In this document: positions 17,503 through 24,697 of the stretch, piece after piece
How positions within the stretch are numbered: position 1 is the stretch's first letter
How the letters are laid out: every line of letters begins with the position of its first letter
Source of the DNA: Fulvivirgaceae bacterium JP3-4
GTDB taxonomy: Bacteria; Bacteroidota; Bacteroidia; Cytophagales; Cyclobacteriaceae
Direction of reading: 5' to 3'
NCBI GenBank assembly: GCA_029309925.1
Contig: JARKND010000004.1
Span: 186,001-250,000, forward strand
DNA length: 64,000 bases
The notes under the pieces: model-generated
The model's database searches: none
What the model saw: only the letters and a program-made list of their open reading frames with translations
Told to the model about the DNA's origin: nothing
Made by a program: the position numbers and the translations under genes

Positions 17503-18496
17503 TTTCCAGAACCACCTCTCTTGGTTTATATTTCTTAGCTACTTCTGCAATCTTTCTGATATGGTCAGGCGTTGATCCGCAACACCCCCCGACAATATTT
17601 ACGAGACCTTCTTTTAAATACTCCTCAACTTCAGCGGCCATCTGATCTGGCGTTTGATCATAATGACCAAATTCGTTAGGAAGTCCTGCATTGGGATATG
17701 CACTGACAAAGAATGGCGCGCGTTCATTCAAGACCTGAAGATACGGCCTCAAGGCAGCGGCACCCATCGCGCAATTCAGCCCGATGCTCAGCAGCGGAAC
17801 ATGAGACACCGAAATTAAGAAAGCCTCAGCTGTCTGCCCGGAGAGAATGCGTCCGCTCGCATCGGTGATGGTACCGGAGACCATCACCGGAAGCGTTTTC
17901 CCGGTTTCTTCAAATAACTCCTGTATTGCAAAGAGCGCAGCTTTAACATTAAGTGTGTCGGTGATTGTCTCGAGTAAAAGCGTATCAACTCCGCCATCAA
18001 TCAATCCCTTTGCCTGCTGTTTGAACGCGACTACGAGTTCATCAAACGTGATGGCACGATAGCCCGGATTGTTTACATCAGGTGACATAGAAGAAAGCTT
18101 TGTTGTCGGACCCATGGAGCCAGCTACGAACCGCGGCCTGGCTGGATCTTTTGCCGTTACTTCATCAGCAACCTCTCTGGCAATTTTTGCCGCCTGATAA
18201 TTGATCTCATACACCAGGTGCTCGAGGTGGTAATCGGCCTGTGCTACAGTGGTACTGCCGAATGTATTGGTTTCGACCATATCTGCACCAGCTTCAAAAT
18301 ATTGACGATGAATATCCTTGATGATATCAGGACGTGTGATGCTTAACAGGTCGTTATTTCCCTTCAGCGGGTGCGGGTGATCTTTCAGGATCTCTCCACG
18401 AAAATCTTTTTCCTCCAGCTTGTGACGTTGGATCATGGTTCCCATCGCTCCATCGAGGATGAGAATGCGTTGTTTCAGAATGTCTTCAATTTTCAT
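17495..18496 (-). CDS. metH: Methionine synthase, homocysteine-binding part
   Basis: 333-aa homocysteine S-methyltransferase domain, starting at ATG 18496 ([19 protein letters not shown]). The frame is open ten codons further upstream, but that runs into a leader hairpin. Zinc ligands are visible as the cysteine of GLNCAMG and the pair in [12 protein letters not shown]. It has no cobalamin domain and so must work with the product of the overlapping downstream gene. This split of MetH is known from other Bacteroidota, so it is not read as a frameshift. An unusual, highly structured leader precedes it. Confidence 0.95.
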   Translation of the reverse strand: MKIEDILKQRILILDGAMGTMIQRHKLEEKDFRGEILKDHPHPLKGNNDLLSITRPDIIKDIHRQYFEAGADMVETNTFGSTTVAQADYHLEHLVYEINYQAAKIAREVADEVTAKDPARPRFVAGSMGPTTKLSSMSPDVNNPGYRAITFDELVVAFKQQAKGLIDGGVDTLLLETITDTLNVKAALFAIQELFEETGKTLPVMVSGTITDASGRILSGQTAEAFLISVSHVPLLSIGLNCAMGAAALRPYLQVLNERAPFFVSAYPNAGLPNEFGHYDQTPDQMAAEVEEYLKEGLVNIVGGCCGSTPDHIRKIAEVAKKYKPREVVLENV

Positions 18497-18518
18497 GTGT
18501 GTACTTGCCTCTTTTTTG

Positions 18519-18601
18519 AGGAACACATGAAATATCCTTTACAGCCATCCGGCATGTGTCTAATGTTCCTAACGGATATTTCATAGGTCTCCCTGACAAA
18601 G
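18519..18601 (-). promoter_or_regulatory. Structured metH leader with interleaved complementary segments
   Basis: In the minus-strand transcript, segment A (18584-18574) is complementary over 11 bases to A' (18537-18527), and B (18570-18564) over 7 bases to B' (18525-18519). The order is A-B-A'-B', so the two stems interleave. Only one base separates A' from B', which makes simultaneous pairing sterically difficult and mutually exclusive folds more likely. A small GCC-GGAT-GGC hairpin lies between. GTCAGGGAGACCT precedes A and partly resembles a B12 box, but the other cobalamin riboswitch parts are absent. The element ends about 20 bases before the ATG. Confidence 0.55.
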
Positions 18602-18917
18602 ATTATTTCGTAAACTATCCAGAGAGCCCCGGTTAAGATGGGATACTTATCTTTTCACAACTGAAAATTTCAGAAGCGTGGGATTTAGCACAACATTTCT
18701 GCTTTGCAGAAGAATAGGATGCTAAGACGTCAAAGGGCCCATTCCCTCGGTCTTTCTGGATAAGCATCGCAAAGAAAACAGATAGGGAGTCAAAAAGCAA
18801 ATTATCAGAAGAGCAAAGACAACATTGGGACAACCCTGGGAACAACCTTGCGTGACTATGAACACATCGAACGACAGCAGCGCATTGCCCGCCTGTGGTG
18901 CAAACACGAAACACAGA
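18602..18917. other. Intergenic region upstream of metH leader
   Basis: About 315 bases between the metH leader and the array at 18918. Open frames here are cysteine- and serine-rich and resemble no protein, so I treat it as non-coding. The metH promoter is expected in this stretch. I see no terminator for the minus-strand genes. Confidence 0.5.
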
Positions 18918-18973
18918 ACCGTGAACCTTAAACCTTAAACCTTAAACCTTGAACCTTGAACCTTGAGCCTTGA
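18918..18973. repeat. Heptamer array, single arm (locus C)
   Basis: Eight consecutive heptamers: ACCGTGA, ACCTTAA three times, ACCTTGA three times, GCCTTGA. The array ends eight bases from the stop codon of the gene at 18982. No inverted partner arm was found on the metH side. Confidence 0.9.
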
Positions 18974-18981
18974 ATTTGATT

Positions 18982-19662
18982 TCACCTCAACCTATACCCT
19001 ATGCGCGCTCCGAGGTTTGGCGCGAGAATAATTCTGTCATCTTCGTTGGGGATTTCCCAGAATGCCCAGCCTGTATTCTGCTCAAGCTGGAAGTCTGATA
19101 GCTCGAAATAGCGAATGTCGCGGATGGTCCAGCCGGAACTGATGTCAAAGAAAAATCGTCCGTAGTACTTCATGAGACCTGCCTTCACCGTGATCCCTTT
19201 TTCGCGATAAGCCATGGTGCCAGTGGCGTAACGAATAAACGGATGCTCGCAGCTCATATCGAAGCATTCCTGAATTGAAGTAGTGCGGTCAAAGTTTATG
19301 ATGTTGGCGTAGATCTCGCCTGCGAGGTAATAAAGTTTGCGTTTGTCCGTCCTTCCGAAAAAATAATTACGTCCTTCGAGTTTCAGTTTTACACCGCGTT
19401 TATCCAGAAAATCCTCATCCCAATTATTGAAATTCAGCACATAGCCGGCTTCAAGCTGAACCGTCACCCGTGGTGCGATTCTCTGCTCAAACGAAAATTC
19501 AAGTGTCGGATAAAAATTGAGAAGATGTAAAGGACTGAACTTCACTGCCTGCTGCGGCACAAGCATGGCCATGGTAAGCGAATCCCTCCCGCCCTGCGCT
19601 GCGCAGTTGAGAGAAATGGCTGCAAGGACAACAACGAGAAGTCTGAACCTACAATGCTTCAC
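18982..19662 (-). CDS. Secreted barrel-like hypothetical protein
   Basis: 226-aa exported protein of unknown function. It starts with GTG at 19662, inside the end of the upstream gene (14-base overlap, GTGAAGCATTGTAG). The N-terminus has a signal peptide ending LNCAAQ. The rest alternates hydrophobic and polar residues with many aromatic residues (LHLLNFYPTLEFSFEQRIAPR, RIGYRLR at the end), which fits a small outer-membrane beta barrel. The overlap with the two LVIVD-like genes suggests a three-gene operon with a shared envelope role. A soluble periplasmic protein remains possible. Confidence 0.7.
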   Translation of the reverse strand: MKHCRFRLLVVVLAAISLNCAAQGGRDSLTMAMLVPQQAVKFSPLHLLNFYPTLEFSFEQRIAPRVTVQLEAGYVLNFNNWDEDFLDKRGVKLKLEGRNYFFGRTDKRKLYYLAGEIYANIINFDRTTSIQECFDMSCEHPFIRYATGTMAYREKGITVKAGLMKYYGRFFFDISSGWTIRDIRYFELSDFQLEQNTGWAFWEIPNEDDRIILAPNLGARIGYRLR

Positions 19663-20410
19663 GGTCGACAGGAATTTTACTCAGCAAATCCATTCCCGTT
19701 TGCGCGCCATAGGTGTATTGAAAAATACCGTCTTCTCCGGTTACTGTAGCAACGCCAGACCGTGCAATAATGTCATATGCAAAATACTCCTCGATGTGTT
19801 CAATTTCCCTGATGTTACGTTCATTGGCAATGTCAAACATTCTGACACCGTACTCTCCTTCGCAGATAAAAAGTATCTGACCGTCAACGGCCAGGCCATG
19901 CGGTGAAGCCATGCGGTAGTTCGCTATCAGCTGCGGATTGTAAGGATCTTTAATGTCAATTATCTCCAAAGCATTATCACCGGAATTGCATTGCGTTCCG
20001 CCTCTCATGGTTACATAAGCGCGATCGCCCTGAACGACAACAGGATCACAGGAGACAATGTGTGCGTATCGGAAAATAAACGCGGGCTGATCGGGATTGC
20101 TGATCGAATAAATATACATAGCATCATTGGAGCCGAGGTACAGATATTCACCCTTCGCAAAGATTGTTTCAAGCCCGAAACCTACCTTCGTTTCAGTCAA
20201 TTGCGCGAAGTTATCTTCGGTGATATCAAAAACCTTGATTGAGGACTGGTCAGCGACATACATCCGGTTCCCCTGAATCGCGAATCGTGTCATTGAGCCG
20301 CCCTGCCCTGTTCCGCTACTGCTATCGGCACTTGAAAACGTCCCATCTGACTCGCACCCCAAAAGCAACACAAATAATCCGATGTATAAAGTCAGTCTAT
20401 CGTAACGCAT
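19649..20410 (-). CDS. LVIVD-repeat-like lipoprotein
   Basis: 253-aa lipoprotein: the signal peptide ends in LLLGCESDG, so the cysteine would be acylated. The mature part begins with a serine/glycine-rich linker and then has beta-propeller-like repeats with the pattern YVADQSSIKVFDI, YLGSNDAMYIYSI and LEIIDIKDPYNPQLIA, i.e. the LVIVD family. LVIVD proteins are found on bacterial surfaces, with no defined activity. The start at ATG 20410 overlaps the preceding gene by 14 bases (ATGCGTTACGATAG), and the 3' end overlaps the following gene by 14 bases. Short for a full propeller, it may pair with its neighbour. Confidence 0.8.
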   Translation of the reverse strand: MRYDRLTLYIGLFVLLLGCESDGTFSSADSSSGTGQGGSMTRFAIQGNRMYVADQSSIKVFDITEDNFAQLTETKVGFGLETIFAKGEYLYLGSNDAMYIYSISNPDQPAFIFRYAHIVSCDPVVVQGDRAYVTMRGGTQCNSGDNALEIIDIKDPYNPQLIANYRMASPHGLAVDGQILFICEGEYGVRMFDIANERNIREIEHIEEYFAYDIIARSGVATVTGEDGIFQYTYGAQTGMDLLSKIPVDREAL

Positions 20411-20939
20411 AACATTTCAGGTTTTGTTTTTCAGTTGCTTTCCATCCCACTACAAATCCTTTGGAGGCATCAACGCATTCAAAGTAATAGCCGCCAGGCG
20501 GAGGCACACCACGGTTCCAGTTTGCAAGTTCTAATCGACCTTTTTCCTGGACAGAAGCAAAATCGTTAACCGTAAGCGCCACGAGGTTACCCATGTGGTC
20601 TGCATACAGCACGTTGTCTTTGATGGCCATGTCGGTGTTGCCGAGGATGTTCAGGAATCCAAGCGCAATGGGAAACTGCGGATTGGAATTATCATAGACG
20701 TGGATACCCTCTTTCAACTCGTTCACCAGCAGGTATTTTCCATACACATAGATCTTTCCGGGATTGGTGATCTGTTTCGGTTCAGCCCAGGAGACTTCGC
20801 TGAACTCAGGTTCACCATACACCGGTCTGTAACCGATGTTGGTAGCAGGCGTTCTGTCATCGATCACAGGATCGGGTTCAGTGTCACACGCGAGCAAAGC
20901 AAGCAATATGACGAGGGAGAGGTATTTTTTTTGATTCAT
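20397..20939 (-). CDS. LVIVD-like lipoprotein
   Basis: 180-aa lipoprotein with signal peptide MNQKKYLSLVILLALLAC and acidic mature N-terminus DTEPDPVIDD. It has two or three LVIVD-like blades (IYVYGKYLLVNELKEGIHVY, followed by a NPQFPIALGFL segment). It ends with a cysteine-containing segment, where the downstream LVIVD gene begins. Together the two LVIVD proteins could make one propeller or could derive from one split ancestor. This is the first gene of the overlapping operon and diverges from the Ppx/GppA gene across about 108 bases. Confidence 0.75.
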   Translation of the reverse strand: MNQKKYLSLVILLALLACDTEPDPVIDDRTPATNIGYRPVYGEPEFSEVSWAEPKQITNPGKIYVYGKYLLVNELKEGIHVYDNSNPQFPIALGFLNILGNTDMAIKDNVLYADHMGNLVALTVNDFASVQEKGRLELANWNRGVPPPGGYYFECVDASKGFVVGWKATEKQNLKCYALR

Positions 20940-21047
20940 AGGATGGTAATTCCTTCGTTGCCGAAAGTTTAATATTTTTACGACCCGATAGTATAGACAC
21001 AGCTTTTGTGTGTGAGGTTGTAAAAGTTGAAATTAAATCCGTATTGA

Positions 21048-21941
21048 CTGAAACTTGCAGCGATTGACATAGGCTCCAACGCCATCCGATTCCAGGTCTC
21101 CACCGTTCTCGACAACAGTCCGGTTCTGCTATTTAAGAAACTGGAATACGTTCGCTTCCCGCTTCGTCTAGGTCATGACGTATTTTCCACAGGAAGCATC
21201 AGCGCAAAAAGTATTGAAAAGTTCAAGAAGCTGATGCGTGCATTCAAACTTCTGGTTGAACTATATGAAGTGACAGACTACATGTTCTGCGCAACGTCAG
21301 CGATGCGCGAATCGGAGAACGGATCGCAACTGGCACAGGAAGTTCAGGAAGAGTTAGGGATTACCATCAACATCATCGATGGCAATCGCGAAGCGGAACT
21401 TATCAACAAAGCGATCAGCTCGTTTCTGACAGAGAAAACTTACCTGCACATTGATGTGGGTGGTGGCAGCACTGAACTTAACCTTTACGTTGGGGGAAAA
21501 AAAATCAAGACCCGTTCATTCAAGATCGGTTCTGTTCGTGTGCTCGAGCATCATGACTCACCGGTGATGTGGGAAGACATGGAGAAGTGGGTGAAAGAGA
21601 ATGTGCGTAAGGAATATGGTAAAGTTACAGCCGTAGGAACTGGTGGAAACATCAGCAAGATCTTCGAACTCGCACGACAGCGACCGGGCAAGACGCTTTC
21701 AATAAAAAAAGTAAAAGAGATCCGGGCAATGATCGAAGGGTATTCAATCGAGCAGCGTATTTATCAGTTACAAATGAATCCGGACCGCGCAGACGTAATT
21801 GTTCCTGCAGCCGATATTTACACGAAAGTAATGGAGTGGGGCAACGCCACCAGTATACTCGTCCCTGAAGTCGGTTTGAAAGATGGCATCATGCTGCACC
21901 TGTACGAAAAAAACACACAGCAGGGAAAGATCCAGTTCTGA
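21048..21941 (+). CDS. Ppx/GppA family phosphatase, apparent CTG start
   Basis: Exopolyphosphatase/guanosine-pentaphosphate phosphatase family, 297 aa. The ASKHA-fold phosphate-1 motif AAIDIGSNAIRFQV lies at residues 4-17 and the second motif DVGGGSTEL near residue 140. The conserved N-terminus is encoded from about 21048, but that frame has no ATG, GTG or TTG before 21234. A TGA stop at 21045-21047 is followed at once by CTG AAA CTT GCA, which reads (M)KLAAIDIGSNA if CTG starts. The next ATG would delete about 60 residues including the nucleotide/phosphate motif. Either CTG is used or a base differs from the true genome. It may act with ppk1 on polyphosphate. Confidence 0.85.
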   Translation: MKLAAIDIGSNAIRFQVSTVLDNSPVLLFKKLEYVRFPLRLGHDVFSTGSISAKSIEKFKKLMRAFKLLVELYEVTDYMFCATSAMRESENGSQLAQEVQEELGITINIIDGNREAELINKAISSFLTEKTYLHIDVGGGSTELNLYVGGKKIKTRSFKIGSVRVLEHHDSPVMWEDMEKWVKENVRKEYGKVTAVGTGGNISKIFELARQRPGKTLSIKKVKEIRAMIEGYSIEQRIYQLQMNPDRADVIVPAADIYTKVMEWGNATSILVPEVGLKDGIMLHLYEKNTQQGKIQF

Positions 21942-22751
21942 TTATCTGCTCTTGCGCAGTTTCTTATTGAGCGTACTCTTTCCTTTCCGCGACTCCTTCA
22001 CATCAACTTCCCACAAGTATGTAAAGACGAGGTTCAGCGATTTCAGGTTGGTAAATTGTGTGTCTTCAAATCCAAGTATTTCAATATACGAGCTGTTGCG
22101 TTTGCCGAGGAACGTGTGTCCTGAAACAAATCGCAGATCGGTACTGATTGCGCTATTCTTTCTCAACGGAGCCTTGAATCCAACGCCCAACACGAGACCA
22201 AAGAGCCATCGGTTCATGTCGTTGTAATACATCTTGTTGAAATCTGAAGTAGGCGTTTCATCAAAAACAACATCATACTTCGCCCCTGGTCTGTTTCGAT
22301 TGACAACAATCGCTCCGTTACTATTGAGCCAATAGTTGATATCCGGACCAATACTGAAGAAAAACTCAGAAGGTACGTTCTTCTCAAGATAGAACTTGAA
22401 TTTGCGCTGGAGAAGCATCTGCGCTTCCAGGAAATTGTATCGCGTACGATTATCCCACACCTTGTCGTTAAACAAAATCCTCCTTCCCTCGCGCGAATAA
22501 CCACCCTCAAGCTTAAGCTGAAAGTCGTTTTTCAGCGGGAAACCTATCTGAAATCCAGCGCTGAAATTGGTGACCGGTTTGGTCGAGAAGGTGTCTTTCT
22601 GGTCTTTGTCGCCAAATCCAGCCCAACCGATGCCTCCCCCTGCCTTAAAGCCGAAACTGTACTTCTGCGAAACCGCCACCTCAGTGCGTAAAATGCACAA
22701 GGCGAAAAAAACGATCGGAAAAATGCAAAAAAGTGTCTTTTGTTGACGCAT
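21942..22751 (-). CDS. Outer-membrane beta-barrel protein (PorT-like)
   Basis: 269-aa exported protein with a signal peptide ending VAVSQ. The mature part has alternating strands and aromatic girdles (YSFGFKAGGGIGWAGFG, FQIGFPLKNDFQLKLEGGYS, LVLGVGFKAPLR), as in outer-membrane barrels of the PorT/OmpW kind in Bacteroidota. The C-terminus is basic (ESRKGKSTLNKKLRKSR), which is unusual for a barrel end. It converges with the Ppx/GppA gene with no base between the stop codons (TGA 21939-21941, TTA 21942-21944). The specific function is unknown. Confidence 0.75.
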   Translation of the reverse strand: MRQQKTLFCIFPIVFFALCILRTEVAVSQKYSFGFKAGGGIGWAGFGDKDQKDTFSTKPVTNFSAGFQIGFPLKNDFQLKLEGGYSREGRRILFNDKVWDNRTRYNFLEAQMLLQRKFKFYLEKNVPSEFFFSIGPDINYWLNSNGAIVVNRNRPGAKYDVVFDETPTSDFNKMYYNDMNRWLFGLVLGVGFKAPLRKNSAISTDLRFVSGHTFLGKRNSSYIEILGFEDTQFTNLKSLNLVFTYLWEVDVKESRKGKSTLNKKLRKSR

Positions 22752-22824
22752 AATTTGGCAGACTTAAACATCGTTCTGTCGCGACAAAGAACAACGGTTC
22801 AAAAAATAATGGTAAATTAAAGGT

Positions 22825-22832
22825 TAAATTTG
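22825..22832 (+). promoter_or_regulatory. Possible -7 box upstream of T9SS cluster
   Basis: TAAATTTG matches the Bacteroidota TAnnTTTG -7 consensus exactly and lies 68 bases before the chosen ATG (22900). No clear -33 TTG is at the ideal distance, so this is a weak prediction. Confidence 0.3.
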
Positions 22833-22899
22833 ATTGCAGGCTTGGAAAAGTTTGATGACATCAAATATTTGTCGTTTTATTGCTAGAATTTACTTTTTA

Positions 22900-24618
22900 A
22901 TGAAGCACATTTTTTGGTTGTCTTGTCTGCTTTATGTCACCTCTGTTTCGGGTTTAAGGGCACAAGATCAGGCTAATTTCACTCAGTTTTACCTCAATCC
23001 ATACCTGATCAACCCTTCATATGCCGGAATCGATGGACAATCCGCCCTTTCTCTAATATACAGAAAGCAATGGATGAATATTGATGGTGGCCCTTCAATA
23101 GCAAACTTTTCGTTGCAGGCCCCCATCAGCGCAAGAACTGCCTTCGGCCTTAGCGTGACAAATGATAAAAAAGGCCTCCTAACAAACTCCGGATTGCGGA
23201 TTTCTTTTGGCTACAACGCCCCGATCGGAGATCATTCTTCGATTCGTTTTGGGATCTCAGGCGGTGGAAGCTGGAATTCAATCGATCTGGACGGCATCAA
23301 CCCCAACGATCCTGCATTTGCTAACGTACTCGATAACAACGCTTCCCTTACCGGAAACGCTGGAATATCATTTCACCACAGAACCTTTCACCTGGGCGCA
23401 TCCATGCCTACGATCTTCTCTCCTTCTTATGTAAGCACCGATGCGTTTACGATAACAGAAGTAAAACCATTTCAATCCATCATTATCAACGCGAGCAATC
23501 GCTTCTATTTCAACGACAACAAAAATGTCTTTGAACCTTATGCGATCTATCGGATGAATACCGATCTGCCTTCGCAGTTTGAGGTTGCCGGAGTAGTGCA
23601 TCTCAACCATGTTATATGGGCGGGAGCTTCGTATAAACAGGATTTTGGAATCTCAGCACTGGGCGGCATCAAGCTGCAAAATATGTTTGCGATCGGTGCA
23701 TCCTACAGTCTGGCAAATGCGGGAATCAATGAACTGAATAGCCCGACTTTCGAGATCAGCCTTAACCTTCTGTTCGGAGCCCATAAAAAGGGAACGCATG
23801 CCTACTCTTTTGTAAATACTGTGAAAGAGAAAGAGAAGAAGCCTACAGGAAAATCAGCCAGCGAAGCAATTGCTGAAAAGCGAAGACAGGAAGAAGCCGA
23901 ACGGAAGAAACAGTTGGAGGCACAGGCAAAAGCACGCGATGAAGAAGCCAAACGCAAACAACAGGAACAGGCGAAGGCACAGGCCGACCGACAAGCCAAA
24001 TTAGAGGCTGACCGAAAGGCTCAGGCACAAGCAGAAGCTGACCGCAAAGCAAAAGCTGAAGCCGATCGCCAGGCCGCGCTTGCAACGCAAAAGCAGCCTG
24101 AAAAAACGCCAACGGTCACGCAACACACTCCACCCGTGCAGACGCAACCGCCTACCGCGAAAAATGACAGCGTGCCACGCAAGCACAATCCACGTTTAAG
24201 ACAGGAGATGGTTGAAACCATCATTGCGACCGAGGAATTGCCACATGACGAAAATGAAACACTGAAGCGGTTGGAAGTACACGCAGAAAATCCGACTGAG
24301 CAACATACAGACCACCCGGCCGCACATCCGAATGCTGAACGTCACGAATTCGTGAAGCGCGGAAATCACAAGGAAGAACTTGATGTGGCAGACTATGTCA
24401 TTGGCGGTGTATTCAAGTCCGATGCAAATGCCAAGCATTTTGCGGATGGACTGATCAAATTAGGCTTTAAGGCCGATTATGGCCATTTGACGGAAAAGAA
24501 CCTCTGGTACGTTTACTTATACCAGACAACAGATATCAATCAGGCAAGGACTGAACGTGACCGGGTGAGAAAGATGCTGATTCTGAGAGATGCATGGCTT
24601 TTGACCGTTCATCATTGA
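22900..24618 (+). CDS. PorP/SprF family protein fused to SPOR domain
   Basis: 572-aa envelope protein from ATG 22900; signal peptide ends SGLRAQ. Residues ~25-300 are a PorP/SprF-type outer-membrane barrel (ANFTQFYLNPYLINPSYAG, LNLLFGAHKKG), a family that partners T9SS substrates. Residues ~308-400 are a long charged helix or coiled coil made of K/A/E/Q/R repeats (QADRQAKLEADRKAQAQAEA). A Pro/Thr-rich linker follows, and the C-terminal ~75 residues (DYVIGGVFKSDANAKHF to the end) look like a SPOR peptidoglycan-binding domain. The fusion would anchor a T9SS partner to the cell wall through a periplasmic arm. Downstream, 79 bases away, is a T9SS substrate gene, suggesting a pair. Confidence 0.88.
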   Translation: MKHIFWLSCLLYVTSVSGLRAQDQANFTQFYLNPYLINPSYAGIDGQSALSLIYRKQWMNIDGGPSIANFSLQAPISARTAFGLSVTNDKKGLLTNSGLRISFGYNAPIGDHSSIRFGISGGGSWNSIDLDGINPNDPAFANVLDNNASLTGNAGISFHHRTFHLGASMPTIFSPSYVSTDAFTITEVKPFQSIIINASNRFYFNDNKNVFEPYAIYRMNTDLPSQFEVAGVVHLNHVIWAGASYKQDFGISALGGIKLQNMFAIGASYSLANAGINELNSPTFEISLNLLFGAHKKGTHAYSFVNTVKEKEKKPTGKSASEAIAEKRRQEEAERKKQLEAQAKARDEEAKRKQQEQAKAQADRQAKLEADRKAQAQAEADRKAKAEADRQAALATQKQPEKTPTVTQHTPPVQTQPPTAKNDSVPRKHNPRLRQEMVETIIATEELPHDENETLKRLEVHAENPTEQHTDHPAAHPNAERHEFVKRGNHKEELDVADYVIGGVFKSDANAKHFADGLIKLGFKADYGHLTEKNLWYVYLYQTTDINQARTERDRVRKMLILRDAWLLTVHH

Positions 24619-24697
24619 TAATTTGAGTTTAAATTACGTTAGCAGCGTTCACCGGAGGTTCATTCATTCAGGTGAACAATACTATAGAATAGAAAAC

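Noticed and set aside
18580-18601. Cobalamin riboswitch before metH (GTCAGGGAGACCT like a B12 box)
   Set aside because: The upstream GCAACTGT-type and GGTG core elements of the aptamer are absent within the expected distance, and the box has an extra G and lacks the final GCC. Kept only as a note in the leader finding.
18633-18914. Open frame of 93 codons on the minus strand upstream of metH
   Set aside because: Rich in Cys and Ser, no family resemblance, no credible start context, overlaps another spurious frame; treated as non-coding.
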